DNA of 64,000 nucleotides from the NCBI RefSeq assembly GCF_000733925.1, contig NZ_JPOO01000003.1, forward strand, positions 2,170,001 through 2,234,000. Reading direction: 5' to 3'. Below are positions 17,862-28,182 of the stretch, piece by piece. Both the position numbers and the translations under genes were made by a program. The stretch is from Arenibacter algicola (GTDB lineage Bacteria > Bacteroidota > Bacteroidia > Flavobacteriales > Flavobacteriaceae). A model generated the notes under the pieces. It did not search any database. It was not told the origin of the DNA and worked only from the letters and a program-made list of their open reading frames with translations. Position 1 is the first letter of the stretch. Every line of letters begins with the position of its first letter.

Positions 17862-20800
17862 TTAATCGCCCAAGTCATAAACCTGAGCCTTATCATCATT
17901 AAAGGTAACCAAGAGATAGGTCTTACCGTTTAAATCTATCATCTTCAAATGTCTAACAGACTTAAGTTCCAGTTCCAGTCCTAATTTGTTCCCCAAAATT
18001 ACATCATTTTTATCCTTTATCAGTGCTCCTGAGAAGGAATCCAACCTGCCGTGATATGGCTTAATCCCAAAATAGTTCCCTGCTGCCAGAATTTCCGTAT
18101 TCCCGTCCTTATCAAAGTCATACTCTACAAATGCCCTTATTGGGGCAACCTGTAATTCCGATTTAAAGGGAACAAATGAATATTTCCCATCATTATTCTC
18201 CAAATAACCAGATTCTAGGGTATTTACTTCTAGAACGGTACTATTTTTAAGGGCATTTTCATCTAGAACCTCTTCTATGGATTTTCCGGCAAAGGACTTA
18301 TAGGTCAAAAATTTCTTTCTCAGGCCTACCATTTGGGCCGATAGTTCATCCAACCCTTCCAAAGGATAATATTGGCCATTTTTTTCAATAGCCACTACAG
18401 TCTCCGTACTTCCGTTCTGGTCAAAATCCGAATAAAACATTTTCATTGGATATTTATCCGATGCTTTAAATTTGGTGTTGCCTCCCCAATTTCCCAGTAG
18501 ATAATCCATATCCCCGTCCTTATCTATATCAAATGGGATTATACATTCCCATAGTCCGTTATAAGGACGGTCCAAAGGTGAAGTTTCTATCAATTGCCCC
18601 TTATTGTTCTTAAAGAATTTTGGCATCATCCACTCCCCTACCACTATTAAATCCAACACGCCATCATTATCAAAATCTGTCCAAACTGCATCCGTGACCA
18701 TTCCCAGCTTTTGCAGTTCCTTGTTTTCTACAACAGTGAACCGACCTTGATTGTTTCTTAGCAAAAAGGAATTGGGGATATTTCCAAAATCGTTGGTTAT
18801 GGCGTTATTGCCTATAAATAAATCCAAGTCCCCATCATTGTCAAAATCACTTTCCCTAATTACAGCTGCATTTTCAAAATATTCCGGCAGAACAGCAGCT
18901 TCAAAGCCTGTACTATTTTGAAGGTAATAACTATCTGTTAAGGGAGGCATTTCGTTATAAAAATCCCCCCCTCCGGTACCTATAACCAGATCGGCCATCC
19001 CGTCTTTGTTGAGGTCCGCTATTAGGGCCGTAATATCCTCCTTTATGGAATCGTTCGCAATATTATCTATTCGCTTTTCCAGATAGGTAGTATCCCCTTG
19101 TAAAAATATTCTGGACGGAATGTATTTGGAACCTCCAAAGAATAAATCTTTTTTTCCATCCCCGTTCAAATCCCCAAAGGCCAATGCCGGACCACGATCC
19201 GATATTTGATAGGGGATCAATTTTTGTCTGTTGATATCCAGATAATTGTCCTCCACATGCTCAAAATTGATTCCCAAATTACCTGTAACCTTATGGAACA
19301 TCTTTTCGGAAGTAGGCGATAGCGAATTATAATTGAAGGGTTTTGTATTTTCCGGGGAAATAACCAAGGTTTGATTGGTAGCCACTTCTTTTATGACCTG
19401 AAAGGTCTTATTGGGCCAAACAATTTTTATGGAGTCTATCTTCTCCTGTTTTCCAAAACCAAAATGGACCATAGGTTCGGAAGAGGCCTGGAACCCCCTA
19501 ACGGTATACAATTCCTTATACTGCAATTGCCCATTTATATAGGCAAAAACTTTGGTGCCTATACCTAATTTATTCTTTTCCGTATAATTAAACCTGAGTT
19601 TTAAATAATTGGCTTTGGTGTCCGTTTTATTGATATACAATGCCGCTGGACTGTTAAGGGTATTGGTTATAAGGTCCAGATCACCATCATTGTCCAAATC
19701 TGCCATGGCCGTAGCCCCGGAAATCAGGGTGTCCTTTGCGGTCCATATTCCGGACATATCCTGATACTTCATGTCCTCCCCGCCTTTAAAAACATAATTA
19801 TGCGTCACCCCGGACGGCATCATATTAATGGCTTGTTGGTCCACAAGTTTGGTATTGTTAAGCTTGTTTTTTATTTGTTCGTCCGAGGCGAATTTTATAA
19901 AGTCGAGGTCGTTGGGTCTTTTGGGAATCCCATTGGAAATAAAGATATCCTGTTCCCCATCTTGGTCATAATCCCCAAAAAGTGCACTCCAACTCCAATC
20001 GGTCGCTGCAATTCCGCTTTGTATTGCCGTTTCGGAATAGGGCGCATTTTGCTGGTTTACAAACAGCATATTCCTGGAATATTGGTAATGGTACCCAAAA
20101 CGGGATACCCTTAGAATCTGGGTTTGGGTAAGGTCGTCCCCCTCAGATGACTTTAGGACCTTTTCATCTTCAGGGAGCATGTCCAAAGAAATAATATCTG
20201 GCCAACCATCATGGTTAATATCGGCTACGTCATTCCCCATGGAAAATTTGGTAGTATGTCCAAAATAGCTCCGCAATTGTTCGGAAAATGTTCCATTACC
20301 GTTGTTGATGTAATAATAATCGTCCTCGTGAAAATCGTTCCCAACATAGATATCCGGATATCCATCCTGATTAAAATCGGCTATGGCAATGCCCAGTCCG
20401 TATCCATTGGCACCACCGTATATGCCAGCTTCCTCGCTAACATCTACAAAAATACCCCCATCATTGCGCAACAGCCTGTCCCCGGATTGGGCATTTCTCT
20501 TTTGCCGTACTTCGGCCTTTCCATAAGATTCCTGGGTATGTACGGCATGATTGAGCAGATACATATCCAAATCCCCATCCAAATCATAATCCAATAAGGC
20601 GGCGGAACTGCTGTAAGTATCAAAATCGAGTCCAAATTCGGCTGCACTTTCCGTAAAGGTATTATCCCCATTGTTAATATACAGCTCGTTGTGTCCGTTA
20701 AAGCCATTAATACCCACAACGGCGCAGACGTAGATATCCAGGAGTCCGTCCCCATTAATATCCCCCATAATGGCCCCCGTATTCCAGGTACTGCCCCCAG

Positions 20801-21110
20801 CTACACCCGCAGTGTCCGTAATATCCCGAAACTTTAGGTTCCCCTCATTGAGGTACAATCTATTTTTGACTTGGTTTCCGGAAAGAAAAACATCGGGCAG
20901 TCCGTCCCCATTAATATCCCCAATGGCTACTCCGCCACCATTGTAGAAATAGAGATAGTCAAGAATATTCAGATCATCCGACTCCGTAACGGTATTCTGA
21001 AAGTTAATCCCCGTTTCACTTGGCGATGGGTTCCTGAAAACTTCACCTTCCCTAGGGCCACAACCCAAGAGAACCACTGTGAATAAAACAAAAAAGTTAT
21101 ATCTACTCAT
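17862..21110 (-). CDS. FG-GAP/VCBS repeat lipoprotein with ASPIC/UnbV domain (second copy)
   Basis: I chose the ATG at 21110 because it gives MSRYNFFVLFTVVLLGCGPREG, a lipoprotein signal; this start overlaps the stop of the upstream paralogue by eight bases. The 1082-residue protein holds many calcium-binding FG-GAP repeats of the form GDINGDGLPDVFLSGN and DFDNDGDLDLFIGNN, which build beta-propellers. A central ASPIC/UnbV segment (TKVFAYINGQLQYKELYTVR, then GFQASSEPMVHFGFGKQEKI) lies between two propeller blocks. Proteins of this kind in marine Bacteroidota are surface lipoproteins of unclear role, often next to SusCD or sulfatase genes. Here they sit with the haloperoxidase-like gene. Confidence 0.88.
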   Translation of the reverse strand: MSRYNFFVLFTVVLLGCGPREGEVFRNPSPSETGINFQNTVTESDDLNILDYLYFYNGGGVAIGDINGDGLPDVFLSGNQVKNRLYLNEGNLKFRDITDTAGVAGGSTWNTGAIMGDINGDGLLDIYVCAVVGINGFNGHNELYINNGDNTFTESAAEFGLDFDTYSSSAALLDYDLDGDLDMYLLNHAVHTQESYGKAEVRQKRNAQSGDRLLRNDGGIFVDVSEEAGIYGGANGYGLGIAIADFNQDGYPDIYVGNDFHEDDYYYINNGNGTFSEQLRSYFGHTTKFSMGNDVADINHDGWPDIISLDMLPEDEKVLKSSEGDDLTQTQILRVSRFGYHYQYSRNMLFVNQQNAPYSETAIQSGIAATDWSWSALFGDYDQDGEQDIFISNGIPKRPNDLDFIKFASDEQIKNKLNNTKLVDQQAINMMPSGVTHNYVFKGGEDMKYQDMSGIWTAKDTLISGATAMADLDNDGDLDLITNTLNSPAALYINKTDTKANYLKLRFNYTEKNKLGIGTKVFAYINGQLQYKELYTVRGFQASSEPMVHFGFGKQEKIDSIKIVWPNKTFQVIKEVATNQTLVISPENTKPFNYNSLSPTSEKMFHKVTGNLGINFEHVEDNYLDINRQKLIPYQISDRGPALAFGDLNGDGKKDLFFGGSKYIPSRIFLQGDTTYLEKRIDNIANDSIKEDITALIADLNKDGMADLVIGTGGGDFYNEMPPLTDSYYLQNSTGFEAAVLPEYFENAAVIRESDFDNDGDLDLFIGNNAITNDFGNIPNSFLLRNNQGRFTVVENKELQKLGMVTDAVWTDFDNDGVLDLIVVGEWMMPKFFKNNKGQLIETSPLDRPYNGLWECIIPFDIDKDGDMDYLLGNWGGNTKFKASDKYPMKMFYSDFDQNGSTETVVAIEKNGQYYPLEGLDELSAQMVGLRKKFLTYKSFAGKSIEEVLDENALKNSTVLEVNTLESGYLENNDGKYSFVPFKSELQVAPIRAFVEYDFDKDGNTEILAAGNYFGIKPYHGRLDSFSGALIKDKNDVILGNKLGLELELKSVRHLKMIDLNGKTYLLVTFNDDKAQVYDLGD

Positions 21111-24100
21111 CCAGTGCAAAAACTTTTGGTTTGTTATCATTAATGGCGGCAATTACGAACCGTTTACCATTGCTGTCCTGAAACTGTTCAATATGTTTCA
21201 CCTCCTCTTTTATTAAAAACCCGCTTTCATCGTAATTCTGCCATTTAAAATCCAATTTTTCATTGCCCAAAAGTATACTTCCAAAATTGGCATCCAGGCG
21301 TGAATATTGAGGTTTGAATTCAAAATTATTACCGCCCATAATCAGGTCCAAATAGCCGTCGCCATTAACATCGGTACAGGTAATTCCGCAAACGCAGGAC
21401 AATTGTACCCGCCCTGGTAACTTTTTTATGGTAAATTTTCCTCCCCCTTCATTAATGGCAATTACCGATTCCTGTATAGTGCCCTCCTTTACTATGGATT
21501 TATCAAAGGTTTCGCCAGAAAACAATTCCCCGATCGTTCTTTTCGCATATTCGGAAGCTTTGAGGTTTTGCTTTTTCAAGGCCACCATTTGGGTCGTCAA
21601 CTCTTTCTTTTGATGAATGGGATAGTCCTTCCCTTCAAAATTTCGCGTGGTAATTTGTTCAATGGTCCCATTATTATCAAAATCATTGACCCACAATTTC
21701 ATGGGATTTTCCCTAGAGCAGGAATAGGGCACATTATTCCCCTGATTTCCCAAAATCAAATCATAATCGCCATCATTGTCCAAATCTTCTGCACTTACTA
21801 CATTCCACCATCCTGTTAAACTATCCAATGCAGTATTCATCTTGGACATTCTCTTGCCGGAGTTTTTATAGATTATGGGCCTGCCCCAATCTGCCACGGT
21901 TATTAAATCTTTCTTCTTGTCACCGTCCATATCTACCCATATAGCGTCTGTTACCATGCCAGCCTGTTTGGTATCGTAAGCCAGACGTTCTGTAGCATCC
22001 GCAAAAGTACCGTCTCCCTTATTTTCAAGGAATAAATGGTCCGGATCCAAACCATAATTCCCTACAACATTCCTAGAACCTATAAAGACGTCCATATCCC
22101 CATCATTATCAAAATCATGGGGCGCAATCACGGCTATATTTTTAAAGGTACTTGGCAAAATTTGGGATGAAGCCTCAAAAACCCCTTTTCCATTGTTAAT
22201 ATATAGCCTAGCCCTATAGAGTTTTTCATCACCTACCTGATTTCCGCCATTACCTACCAAAAGATCCATATCCCCATCACCATCTACATCCAAAAAAGCC
22301 GCCGCGGTATCCTCTAGTGCCACATCTTTTTCAAAGGCTTTTTGCACGCTGGCCGTTAAATTTCCATTGCCCTTATGAAGATAGAGTACCCCTGCCTGGT
22401 TGGCCCCACCTCCAATAAAAACATCCTCATTACCATCACCATTAACGTCCGCCACAGCCAAGGCCGGTCCTTCTTGGGAAAGCATTTTAGAAATCAGCCC
22501 CTCGTAATCAAAGTCATTGTAATTATTCTCTTTGTGCACCAAAAGCTTGGAACTGGCCAATTCTTTTAGGAGTGGATTAACACTTTTATTATTCGGCACA
22601 AATATATCCTGGGCCTCGGAATTCTTAAGGGTCAGGAATTGATTGGTTTTAATATTGTTGAATTTTTGGGTCTGGTCGTCGGGCCAAATTACCTGTAGGG
22701 AATCAATGGAGGTATTCTTCCCCAGACCAATGGTCATTACATAGTCTACCGAAGATTGAAACCCTCTGGAAGGCATTAATTCCTGTACAATTACCTGGTT
22801 GTCAAAATAAAGTTTTACGGTAGTACCAATGGCAAATTTGTTCCCGTCCCTGCCTTCAAATTTTAATTTAAGATAATTGTTTCCGGACTTTTTTTCGCTG
22901 TGGTTCTCATAGACAAAGGCCTCCATATTAACATTATTTACCACAATATCCAGATCTCCATCATTATCTAGATCACCATATGCAGCTCCATTGGACATAC
23001 TGGGCAATTCCAAGCCCCAATTTTTGGTTTCATTGGAAAATGTTATGTCACCATTGTTCCTATAGGCGTAGTTAGGCTGGGGGGCAATGGGCATTTTGGC
23101 TATAATGGAATCTATGGATTGCTTCTCCCCTGTGAGTGCCATTTCCTGGATAATTTCGTTGGCAAAGAAGTCAACAAAATCCAGATCCGTTAGATCGTGA
23201 TTAATCCCATTGGTTATATAAATATCCTTTAAACCATCATTGTCCATATCGAACATTAGTCCGGCCCAGCTCCAATCGGTTTTGGCAACGCCACTGTAAT
23301 AGGCTATCTCGGAAAACGTATTATTTCCATTATTTAATTGAAGGGTGTTCTGTATGTACTGCTGGTAAAAATCCTTGCTCTGCTTTAATTTAAAAACGTT
23401 GTAGCCTTCAAACTCCATGACAGATTTCACCCTTTGGTCCCCTTCGGGCAACATATCCGTAATAAAGATATCCGCATAGCCGTCATTGTTTATATCGGCC
23501 ATGTCTATTCCCATTGCGGATAAACTTAAATGGGAGGTCCATTGTTCAATTTCCTCCTTAAAAGTTCCATCCTTTTGATTGATATAGAGGTAATCCCTTT
23601 CGTAAAAATCATTTGAAACATAGATATCCGGATAGAGGTCCCCATTTATATCACTGACCATTACCCCAAGTCCAAAGCCTATTAAACTTCCATAAATGCC
23701 AGCTTTTTCACTAACATCCACAAACTTGCCGTTGTCATTTCTAAGGAGCATATCACCCACACCCTTAAAGATATCGGGTACTCCGGCCCAATCCTGGGCC
23801 CTTACCTCGCGTTGTTCCGCATAGCCAAGACTACTTACGGGTACATTACTGTTATTTAGGATATAGGCATCCAGATCCCCGTCCTTATCGTAATCAAAAA
23901 ATGTGGCGTGTGTAGAAAAACCGGTCTTGGCCAAATTATACTCAGCTGCCTTCTCGGTAAAGGTAAGATCTCCATTATTTATATACAGGTCATTGTCATG
24001 GTTATTACCCTCCATATTACCCGCATTACTTACATAAAGATCCAATAAGCCATCATTATTAATATCTACCATGGTTACCCCTGTAGACCAAGGTTTATTA

Positions 24101-24456
24101 CCCTGTACCCCCGCTTTCTCGGAAATATCCTCAAATTGGAGCCCCCCTTTGTTCAAATACAGTTTATTGGGAACCATATTCCCGGTAAGATAAATATCGG
24201 GCAGGCCATCGTTGTTAATATCACCAATTGCCACTCCGCCGCCATTGTAGAAATTTCGATACTTAAAAATATTAAAGTTTTTCTGGTTCACCACCTTGTT
24301 TACAAAGTCGATACCTGTTTTTTCCGAGGCCAATAAAGAGAATAAGGAATCCCCGTTACCCTCGACCACTTTATCAACTTCTTTTTTTTGGGAACAAGAC
24401 CCCAACAATAGTGCTACCGTTAAAATAAGGCTTCCCCTTATTATAAGTTTACCCAT
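21103..24456 (-). CDS. FG-GAP/VCBS repeat lipoprotein with ASPIC/UnbV domain (first copy)
   Basis: The 1117-residue protein starts MGKLIIRGSLILTVALLLGSC, a lipoprotein signal. It has the same plan as the gene after it: N-terminal FG-GAP propeller (GVAIGDINNDGLPDIYLTGN), a central ASPIC/UnbV stretch (GTTVKLYFDNQVIVQELMPS then RGFQSSVDYVMTIGLGKN), and a second propeller block (AVADVNGDGNEDVFIGGG). The two products share motif order and length and look like a tandem duplication, but the duplication is old because the signal peptides and many loops differ. The stop codon overlaps the start of the downstream copy, so the pair should be translated together. Confidence 0.88.
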   Translation of the reverse strand: MGKLIIRGSLILTVALLLGSCSQKKEVDKVVEGNGDSLFSLLASEKTGIDFVNKVVNQKNFNIFKYRNFYNGGGVAIGDINNDGLPDIYLTGNMVPNKLYLNKGGLQFEDISEKAGVQGNKPWSTGVTMVDINNDGLLDLYVSNAGNMEGNNHDNDLYINNGDLTFTEKAAEYNLAKTGFSTHATFFDYDKDGDLDAYILNNSNVPVSSLGYAEQREVRAQDWAGVPDIFKGVGDMLLRNDNGKFVDVSEKAGIYGSLIGFGLGVMVSDINGDLYPDIYVSNDFYERDYLYINQKDGTFKEEIEQWTSHLSLSAMGIDMADINNDGYADIFITDMLPEGDQRVKSVMEFEGYNVFKLKQSKDFYQQYIQNTLQLNNGNNTFSEIAYYSGVAKTDWSWAGLMFDMDNDGLKDIYITNGINHDLTDLDFVDFFANEIIQEMALTGEKQSIDSIIAKMPIAPQPNYAYRNNGDITFSNETKNWGLELPSMSNGAAYGDLDNDGDLDIVVNNVNMEAFVYENHSEKKSGNNYLKLKFEGRDGNKFAIGTTVKLYFDNQVIVQELMPSRGFQSSVDYVMTIGLGKNTSIDSLQVIWPDDQTQKFNNIKTNQFLTLKNSEAQDIFVPNNKSVNPLLKELASSKLLVHKENNYNDFDYEGLISKMLSQEGPALAVADVNGDGNEDVFIGGGANQAGVLYLHKGNGNLTASVQKAFEKDVALEDTAAAFLDVDGDGDMDLLVGNGGNQVGDEKLYRARLYINNGKGVFEASSQILPSTFKNIAVIAPHDFDNDGDMDVFIGSRNVVGNYGLDPDHLFLENKGDGTFADATERLAYDTKQAGMVTDAIWVDMDGDKKKDLITVADWGRPIIYKNSGKRMSKMNTALDSLTGWWNVVSAEDLDNDGDYDLILGNQGNNVPYSCSRENPMKLWVNDFDNNGTIEQITTRNFEGKDYPIHQKKELTTQMVALKKQNLKASEYAKRTIGELFSGETFDKSIVKEGTIQESVIAINEGGGKFTIKKLPGRVQLSCVCGITCTDVNGDGYLDLIMGGNNFEFKPQYSRLDANFGSILLGNEKLDFKWQNYDESGFLIKEEVKHIEQFQDSNGKRFVIAAINDNKPKVFALDE

Positions 24457-24868
24457 ATATCTTTGTGATTATTTTTTTGAGATGGCCTTAATATCCATTC
24501 AATATTTTCTACGGCTACTTACCATTTTAATTTCAATCCATTTTGCCAATATTTTTTCCAGCCAGTAAGGAAAAATAAATTCCATAAAGTACATGGCCTT
24601 TTTGGACCTCCATTCAAAAGATCTAAAATCGTTATGAAAGCTGGTATTCAAAGGGAAAAAACCACCCTTTAAACATAGGGACCAAGATAAATAAAGTTGA
24701 ATAATTTACAGGTGTAATCAATGTTAATAATTGATATTTTTTTGCGCTTCCCCGATAGAATTTTGATTCACCCTGTAAGTGGATTTTGTGATAAAGTAAA
24801 TATACATGCCATATATTATAAATAATCCAATATATTTAGCCCAACAATCAATTAAACTCGAAACTATA
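24457..24868. other. Divergent intergenic region
   Basis: This AT-rich region lies between the minus-strand FG-GAP operon and the plus-strand symporter and should hold promoters for both. I see no perfect TTTG/TAnnTTTG pair, no clear operator palindrome and no small gene. An in-frame ATG at 24806 would extend the symporter by 21 residues of uncharacteristic sequence, so I count that stretch as leader. Confidence 0.45.
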
Positions 24869-26521
24869 ATGTTAGGAATTCTTTCTTTCGTAGGCTTTAC
24901 CCTTTTAGTGGCACTTATAGCCTACTTGGCTACCCGAAAAACTGATGAAAGTTCCTCCGACGGTTATTTCTTGGGAGGCAGAAGCCTTACCGCCGGAGTA
25001 ATAGCAGGTTCTTTACTGTTAACAAATCTTTCTACGGAACAAATTGTAGGTCTTAACGGGAGTGCCTATACCGATGGTTTATCGGTAATGGCCTGGGAAA
25101 CCTTGGCCGCAATTGCCATGGTAGTAACGGCCGTATTTCTCTTGCCAAGGTATTTAAAAGGAGGACTTACCACCATTCCACAATTCTTGGCAAAAAGATT
25201 TGATGTAACTACCAAAACCATTACCTCCGGTCTCTTTTTAACCGGCTATGTGGTAGTACTTTTACCTGTTATCCTATATTCCGGATCCGTAGCAATAAGT
25301 GGTATGTTCAATGTTCCCGAACTTTTGGGGGTTTCAGATTCCACCGCCTTGGTATTGTGTATTTGGGGAATTGGAGTCATTGGGTCTATTTACGCAGTTT
25401 TTGGTGGACTTAAAGCTGTTGCAGTTTCGGATAGTATTAATGCCGTTGGCCTCATTGTTGGGGGGATCTTAATACCCATTTTTGGATTGATGGCCATAGG
25501 GGACGGAAATATGTTTACCGGTCTTGATAATTTAATTACTTCGGATGCGGCTCGATTTGACTCTACCGGTGAAGCCGGACAGGAAGTGCCATTTTCTACG
25601 ATTTTCACAGGAATGATGCTGGTACAGCTTTTTTATTGGGGCACCAACCAACAGATTATCCAAAGAGCTTTGGGAGCCAAAAATTTGGCCGAGGGTCAAA
25701 AGGGATTATTGTTGGCTTCTTTTTTAAAGATTCTGGGTCCCTTAATTTTGGTGTTGCCCGGAATGATTGCCTACTATTATTTTGATGGCAGTTTAGCTTC
25801 CAGTGACCTTGCCTATCCAGAATTGGTACGTGCCGTATTGCCTAAACCTTTGGTCGGATTTTTTGCAGCTGTCCTGTTCGGGGCCATATTGAGCTCCTTT
25901 AACAGTGTGCTCAACAGTTCGGTAACCTTGTTCGGAATTGATATATACAAACAGCATATAAATAAGGAAGCCCCTGAAAAAACGGTGGTAAAATACGGTA
26001 AGATATTTGGTATTTGTTTGGCATTGGCCGCCATGTTCATAGCGCCAATGATAGCCAATGCAGGTAGCCTGTTCAATTACCTTCAGGAAATAAACGGTAT
26101 ATACAGTATTCCTATTTTCACGATTATTGTGGTGGGCTATTTAACCAAGAGAGTGCCTGCCATAGCGGCCAAAATAGGGATCTTTTCAGGATCTTTATTA
26201 TATATTATAAGTCAGTTTATCCTTAAGGGCCAGTTTGTGGAAAAAGCGCTGGAATCGGCCAAGGCCTCAGGCATTACCGACCCTGCCGCATTGAAATTAG
26301 TAGAGGCCGATGCTTATCCGCACTTTTTACACATCATGGCTATTTTGTTCGTTACCAATGCCGCAATAATGCTTGTTATTGGAAAATTTTACCCAAGAAA
26401 AGAAGACTTTGAATTGGAATACACCAAACAGGTTTCTATAGAGCCCTACAAATATGTAAACCATGTAGGGATTGCCATTTGCGTTATAGTAATTGGAATT
26501 TATATTTATTTTGCCAAATAG
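24869..26521 (+). CDS. Sodium:solute symporter (SSS family), probably for a sugar
   Basis: I chose the ATG at 24869 (MLGILSFVGFTLLVALIAYL) because it begins directly with the first membrane helix; 550 residues result. The sequence has the SSS pattern of about 14 helices. DGYFLGGRSLTAGVIAGSLL and LLTNLSTEQIVGLNGSAYTD match the first conserved helices, GGLKAVAVSDSINAVGLIVG is the SSS signature region, and LFYWGTNQQIIQRALGAKNL is typical of the SGLT-like sugar branch. It lies convergent to the SusD gene, separated by a strong bidirectional terminator, so it belongs to the sugar locus but has its own promoter. Sodium-coupled uptake of glucose or a maltose-type sugar is inferred from context. Confidence 0.88.
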   Translation: MLGILSFVGFTLLVALIAYLATRKTDESSSDGYFLGGRSLTAGVIAGSLLLTNLSTEQIVGLNGSAYTDGLSVMAWETLAAIAMVVTAVFLLPRYLKGGLTTIPQFLAKRFDVTTKTITSGLFLTGYVVVLLPVILYSGSVAISGMFNVPELLGVSDSTALVLCIWGIGVIGSIYAVFGGLKAVAVSDSINAVGLIVGGILIPIFGLMAIGDGNMFTGLDNLITSDAARFDSTGEAGQEVPFSTIFTGMMLVQLFYWGTNQQIIQRALGAKNLAEGQKGLLLASFLKILGPLILVLPGMIAYYYFDGSLASSDLAYPELVRAVLPKPLVGFFAAVLFGAILSSFNSVLNSSVTLFGIDIYKQHINKEAPEKTVVKYGKIFGICLALAAMFIAPMIANAGSLFNYLQEINGIYSIPIFTIIVVGYLTKRVPAIAAKIGIFSGSLLYIISQFILKGQFVEKALESAKASGITDPAALKLVEADAYPHFLHIMAILFVTNAAIMLVIGKFYPRKEDFELEYTKQVSIEPYKYVNHVGIAICVIVIGIYIYFAK

Positions 26522-26556
26522 TTTCTTGGCAATTGCGCCAAACAACTTTACCGCAT

Positions 26557-26593
26557 AAAAAAGAGGGCTGTTCAAATGAACAGCCCTCTTTTT
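26557..26593. terminator. Bidirectional intrinsic terminator
   Basis: The stem AGAGGGCTGTTC pairs with GAACAGCCCTCT around the loop AAAT, with runs of A before and T after it. It lies between the convergent symporter and susD-like genes and should stop transcription from both sides. Confidence 0.85.
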
Positions 26594-26615
26594 AGTATAA
26601 ACCTAAACCAAATTT

Positions 26616-28172
26616 TTAGTAACCTGGATTCTGAACCAAATTGGGATTGGAAAGCAAAGCCGTTTCCGGGATAGGGAAAAGATTCAGATTTGGATCTCCC
26701 GTTACTTCCTTTAAACCCCAAGGAGCGGTAAATTTATCAAATCGAACCAAATCGTTCCTTCTCCAAAATTCTATATATAGCTCCCTACCTCTTTCTGCCA
26801 ATAATACATCCTCTGTAACACTGGGTAAATCTGGGGTATTCGTTCTAGCTTGTCTCAATTCATTGACCATTGAAGTTATATCCCCTCCCATACGCATCAT
26901 GGCCTCTGCCTTCATCAAATGGGCATCGGAATATCTAAAAAGAATCTGATGTTGTCTAAAAGAGTTAATTTCCCCTCCATCATTCGGGTGGTATTTTAGA
27001 ATTCTTACACCATCAGCTTCTCCATTTCCTACCAAGGAGGTCAACTCTTTTTTCAATATTAGATCGCCACCCTGTCTATTTTTCAATTTAGTCCCGTCTT
27101 CATTGTACTGTTGATTGATCAAAAAGCCGTATCCCAGACCTAAATTAATATTATCCGCATTGGACGCATCTGGCACCCATCCTCTACGTTCCTCTTGGCC
27201 ATCACCTACATAATTGGTATTGGGATCGCCTTCAAAAGAGTCATAGAATTCGGCCAAGGTAGAAAACCCATTCCAGCCACCACCTGTATTGTCAGGGGAG
27301 TTCATATTGTAATGCATACTGTTCCATATCCTCGCTCCAATATCACTCTTTAAAAAGAAAATGGTCTCAATATCATCCGAGGATTCGAATATTTGAAAAT
27401 ACCCCGTTTCTATTCCAAAGCCCAAATCCGCTATTTCGTCAACAGCATCTATTACTTTTTGCATATTGGCATCATCCGCGGTGCCCCCGTTATAGATATG
27501 GGAATTCAAGTATAATTTGGCCAAAAGAAAATTTGCCGCCGCCTTTGTAGCTGTTCCCGTATTAGCAGTACCTGGACTACCATCGGGCAAGCCTGGCAAT
27601 GCCGCCAATAAATCCGACTCTACAAAGCTGAAAGCCTCACTTCTAGTCAACACCCTTGGATTAATTTCAGGACCTTCGTCCACTTCCCTAAAAGGCACGG
27701 ATCCAAAAAAGTCCATAAGAAAAAACATATTAAATGCCCTTAGGTATTTGGCTTCCGCCAATACTTCTGCACTCGGACTACTTTCTATAATCTCGCTTGC
27801 CCTAAATACATTCTGATTTAAATTGTTCCAGGCATTTTTTATAAACAAATGCGCAGGGGTCCAGGTATGGGTATGCAACTGTCTCCAAATTCCATTATCA
27901 CCCCAGTCGGTTCCACGTGTTGGAATCAACAACTCGTCCGTTGTTACTTCGGACATGGCGTACATGGTTTCTTGGGATGCAAAATCTCCACCCACTTTGT
28001 TATAAAGGTCACTAAGAGAGGAGGCCGGATTGGCCACTGGTGTAAAACCGCCACTAGTGGCCTTAGTTATGATCGAATCCGTTTCTTCTATCTCCAAATT
28101 GGTACAGCCAACAAGGCCTACCAATACAAATATGGAGCCGAAAAAGGGTTTCATATATTTTTGTATGTTCAT
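26616..28172 (-). CDS. SusD/RagB-family surface glycan-binding lipoprotein
   Basis: The 518-residue protein starts with a lipoprotein signal (MKPFFGSIFVLVGLVGCTNL within the first 26 residues). The family pattern is clear: helical TPR-like scaffold with AEAKYLRAFNMFFLMDFFGS, VPFREVDEG, KAAANFLLAKLYLNS, and the C-terminal RYSDAHLMKAEAMMR and ERGRELYIEFWRRNDLVRF, ending in NPNLVQNPGY. SusD proteins cap the SusC channel and capture the oligosaccharide. It begins 10 bases after the SusC gene. No SusE/F-like gene follows; the terminator comes next. Confidence 0.95.
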   Translation of the reverse strand: MNIQKYMKPFFGSIFVLVGLVGCTNLEIEETDSIITKATSGGFTPVANPASSLSDLYNKVGGDFASQETMYAMSEVTTDELLIPTRGTDWGDNGIWRQLHTHTWTPAHLFIKNAWNNLNQNVFRASEIIESSPSAEVLAEAKYLRAFNMFFLMDFFGSVPFREVDEGPEINPRVLTRSEAFSFVESDLLAALPGLPDGSPGTANTGTATKAAANFLLAKLYLNSHIYNGGTADDANMQKVIDAVDEIADLGFGIETGYFQIFESSDDIETIFFLKSDIGARIWNSMHYNMNSPDNTGGGWNGFSTLAEFYDSFEGDPNTNYVGDGQEERRGWVPDASNADNINLGLGYGFLINQQYNEDGTKLKNRQGGDLILKKELTSLVGNGEADGVRILKYHPNDGGEINSFRQHQILFRYSDAHLMKAEAMMRMGGDITSMVNELRQARTNTPDLPSVTEDVLLAERGRELYIEFWRRNDLVRFDKFTAPWGLKEVTGDPNLNLFPIPETALLSNPNLVQNPGY

Positions 28173-28182
28173 AATGCTATGA

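Noticed and set aside
18000..24400. Many frames antisense to the FG-GAP genes
   Set aside because: They mirror the Asp/Gly/Asn-rich repeats of the true genes and lack starts or domain patterns of their own.
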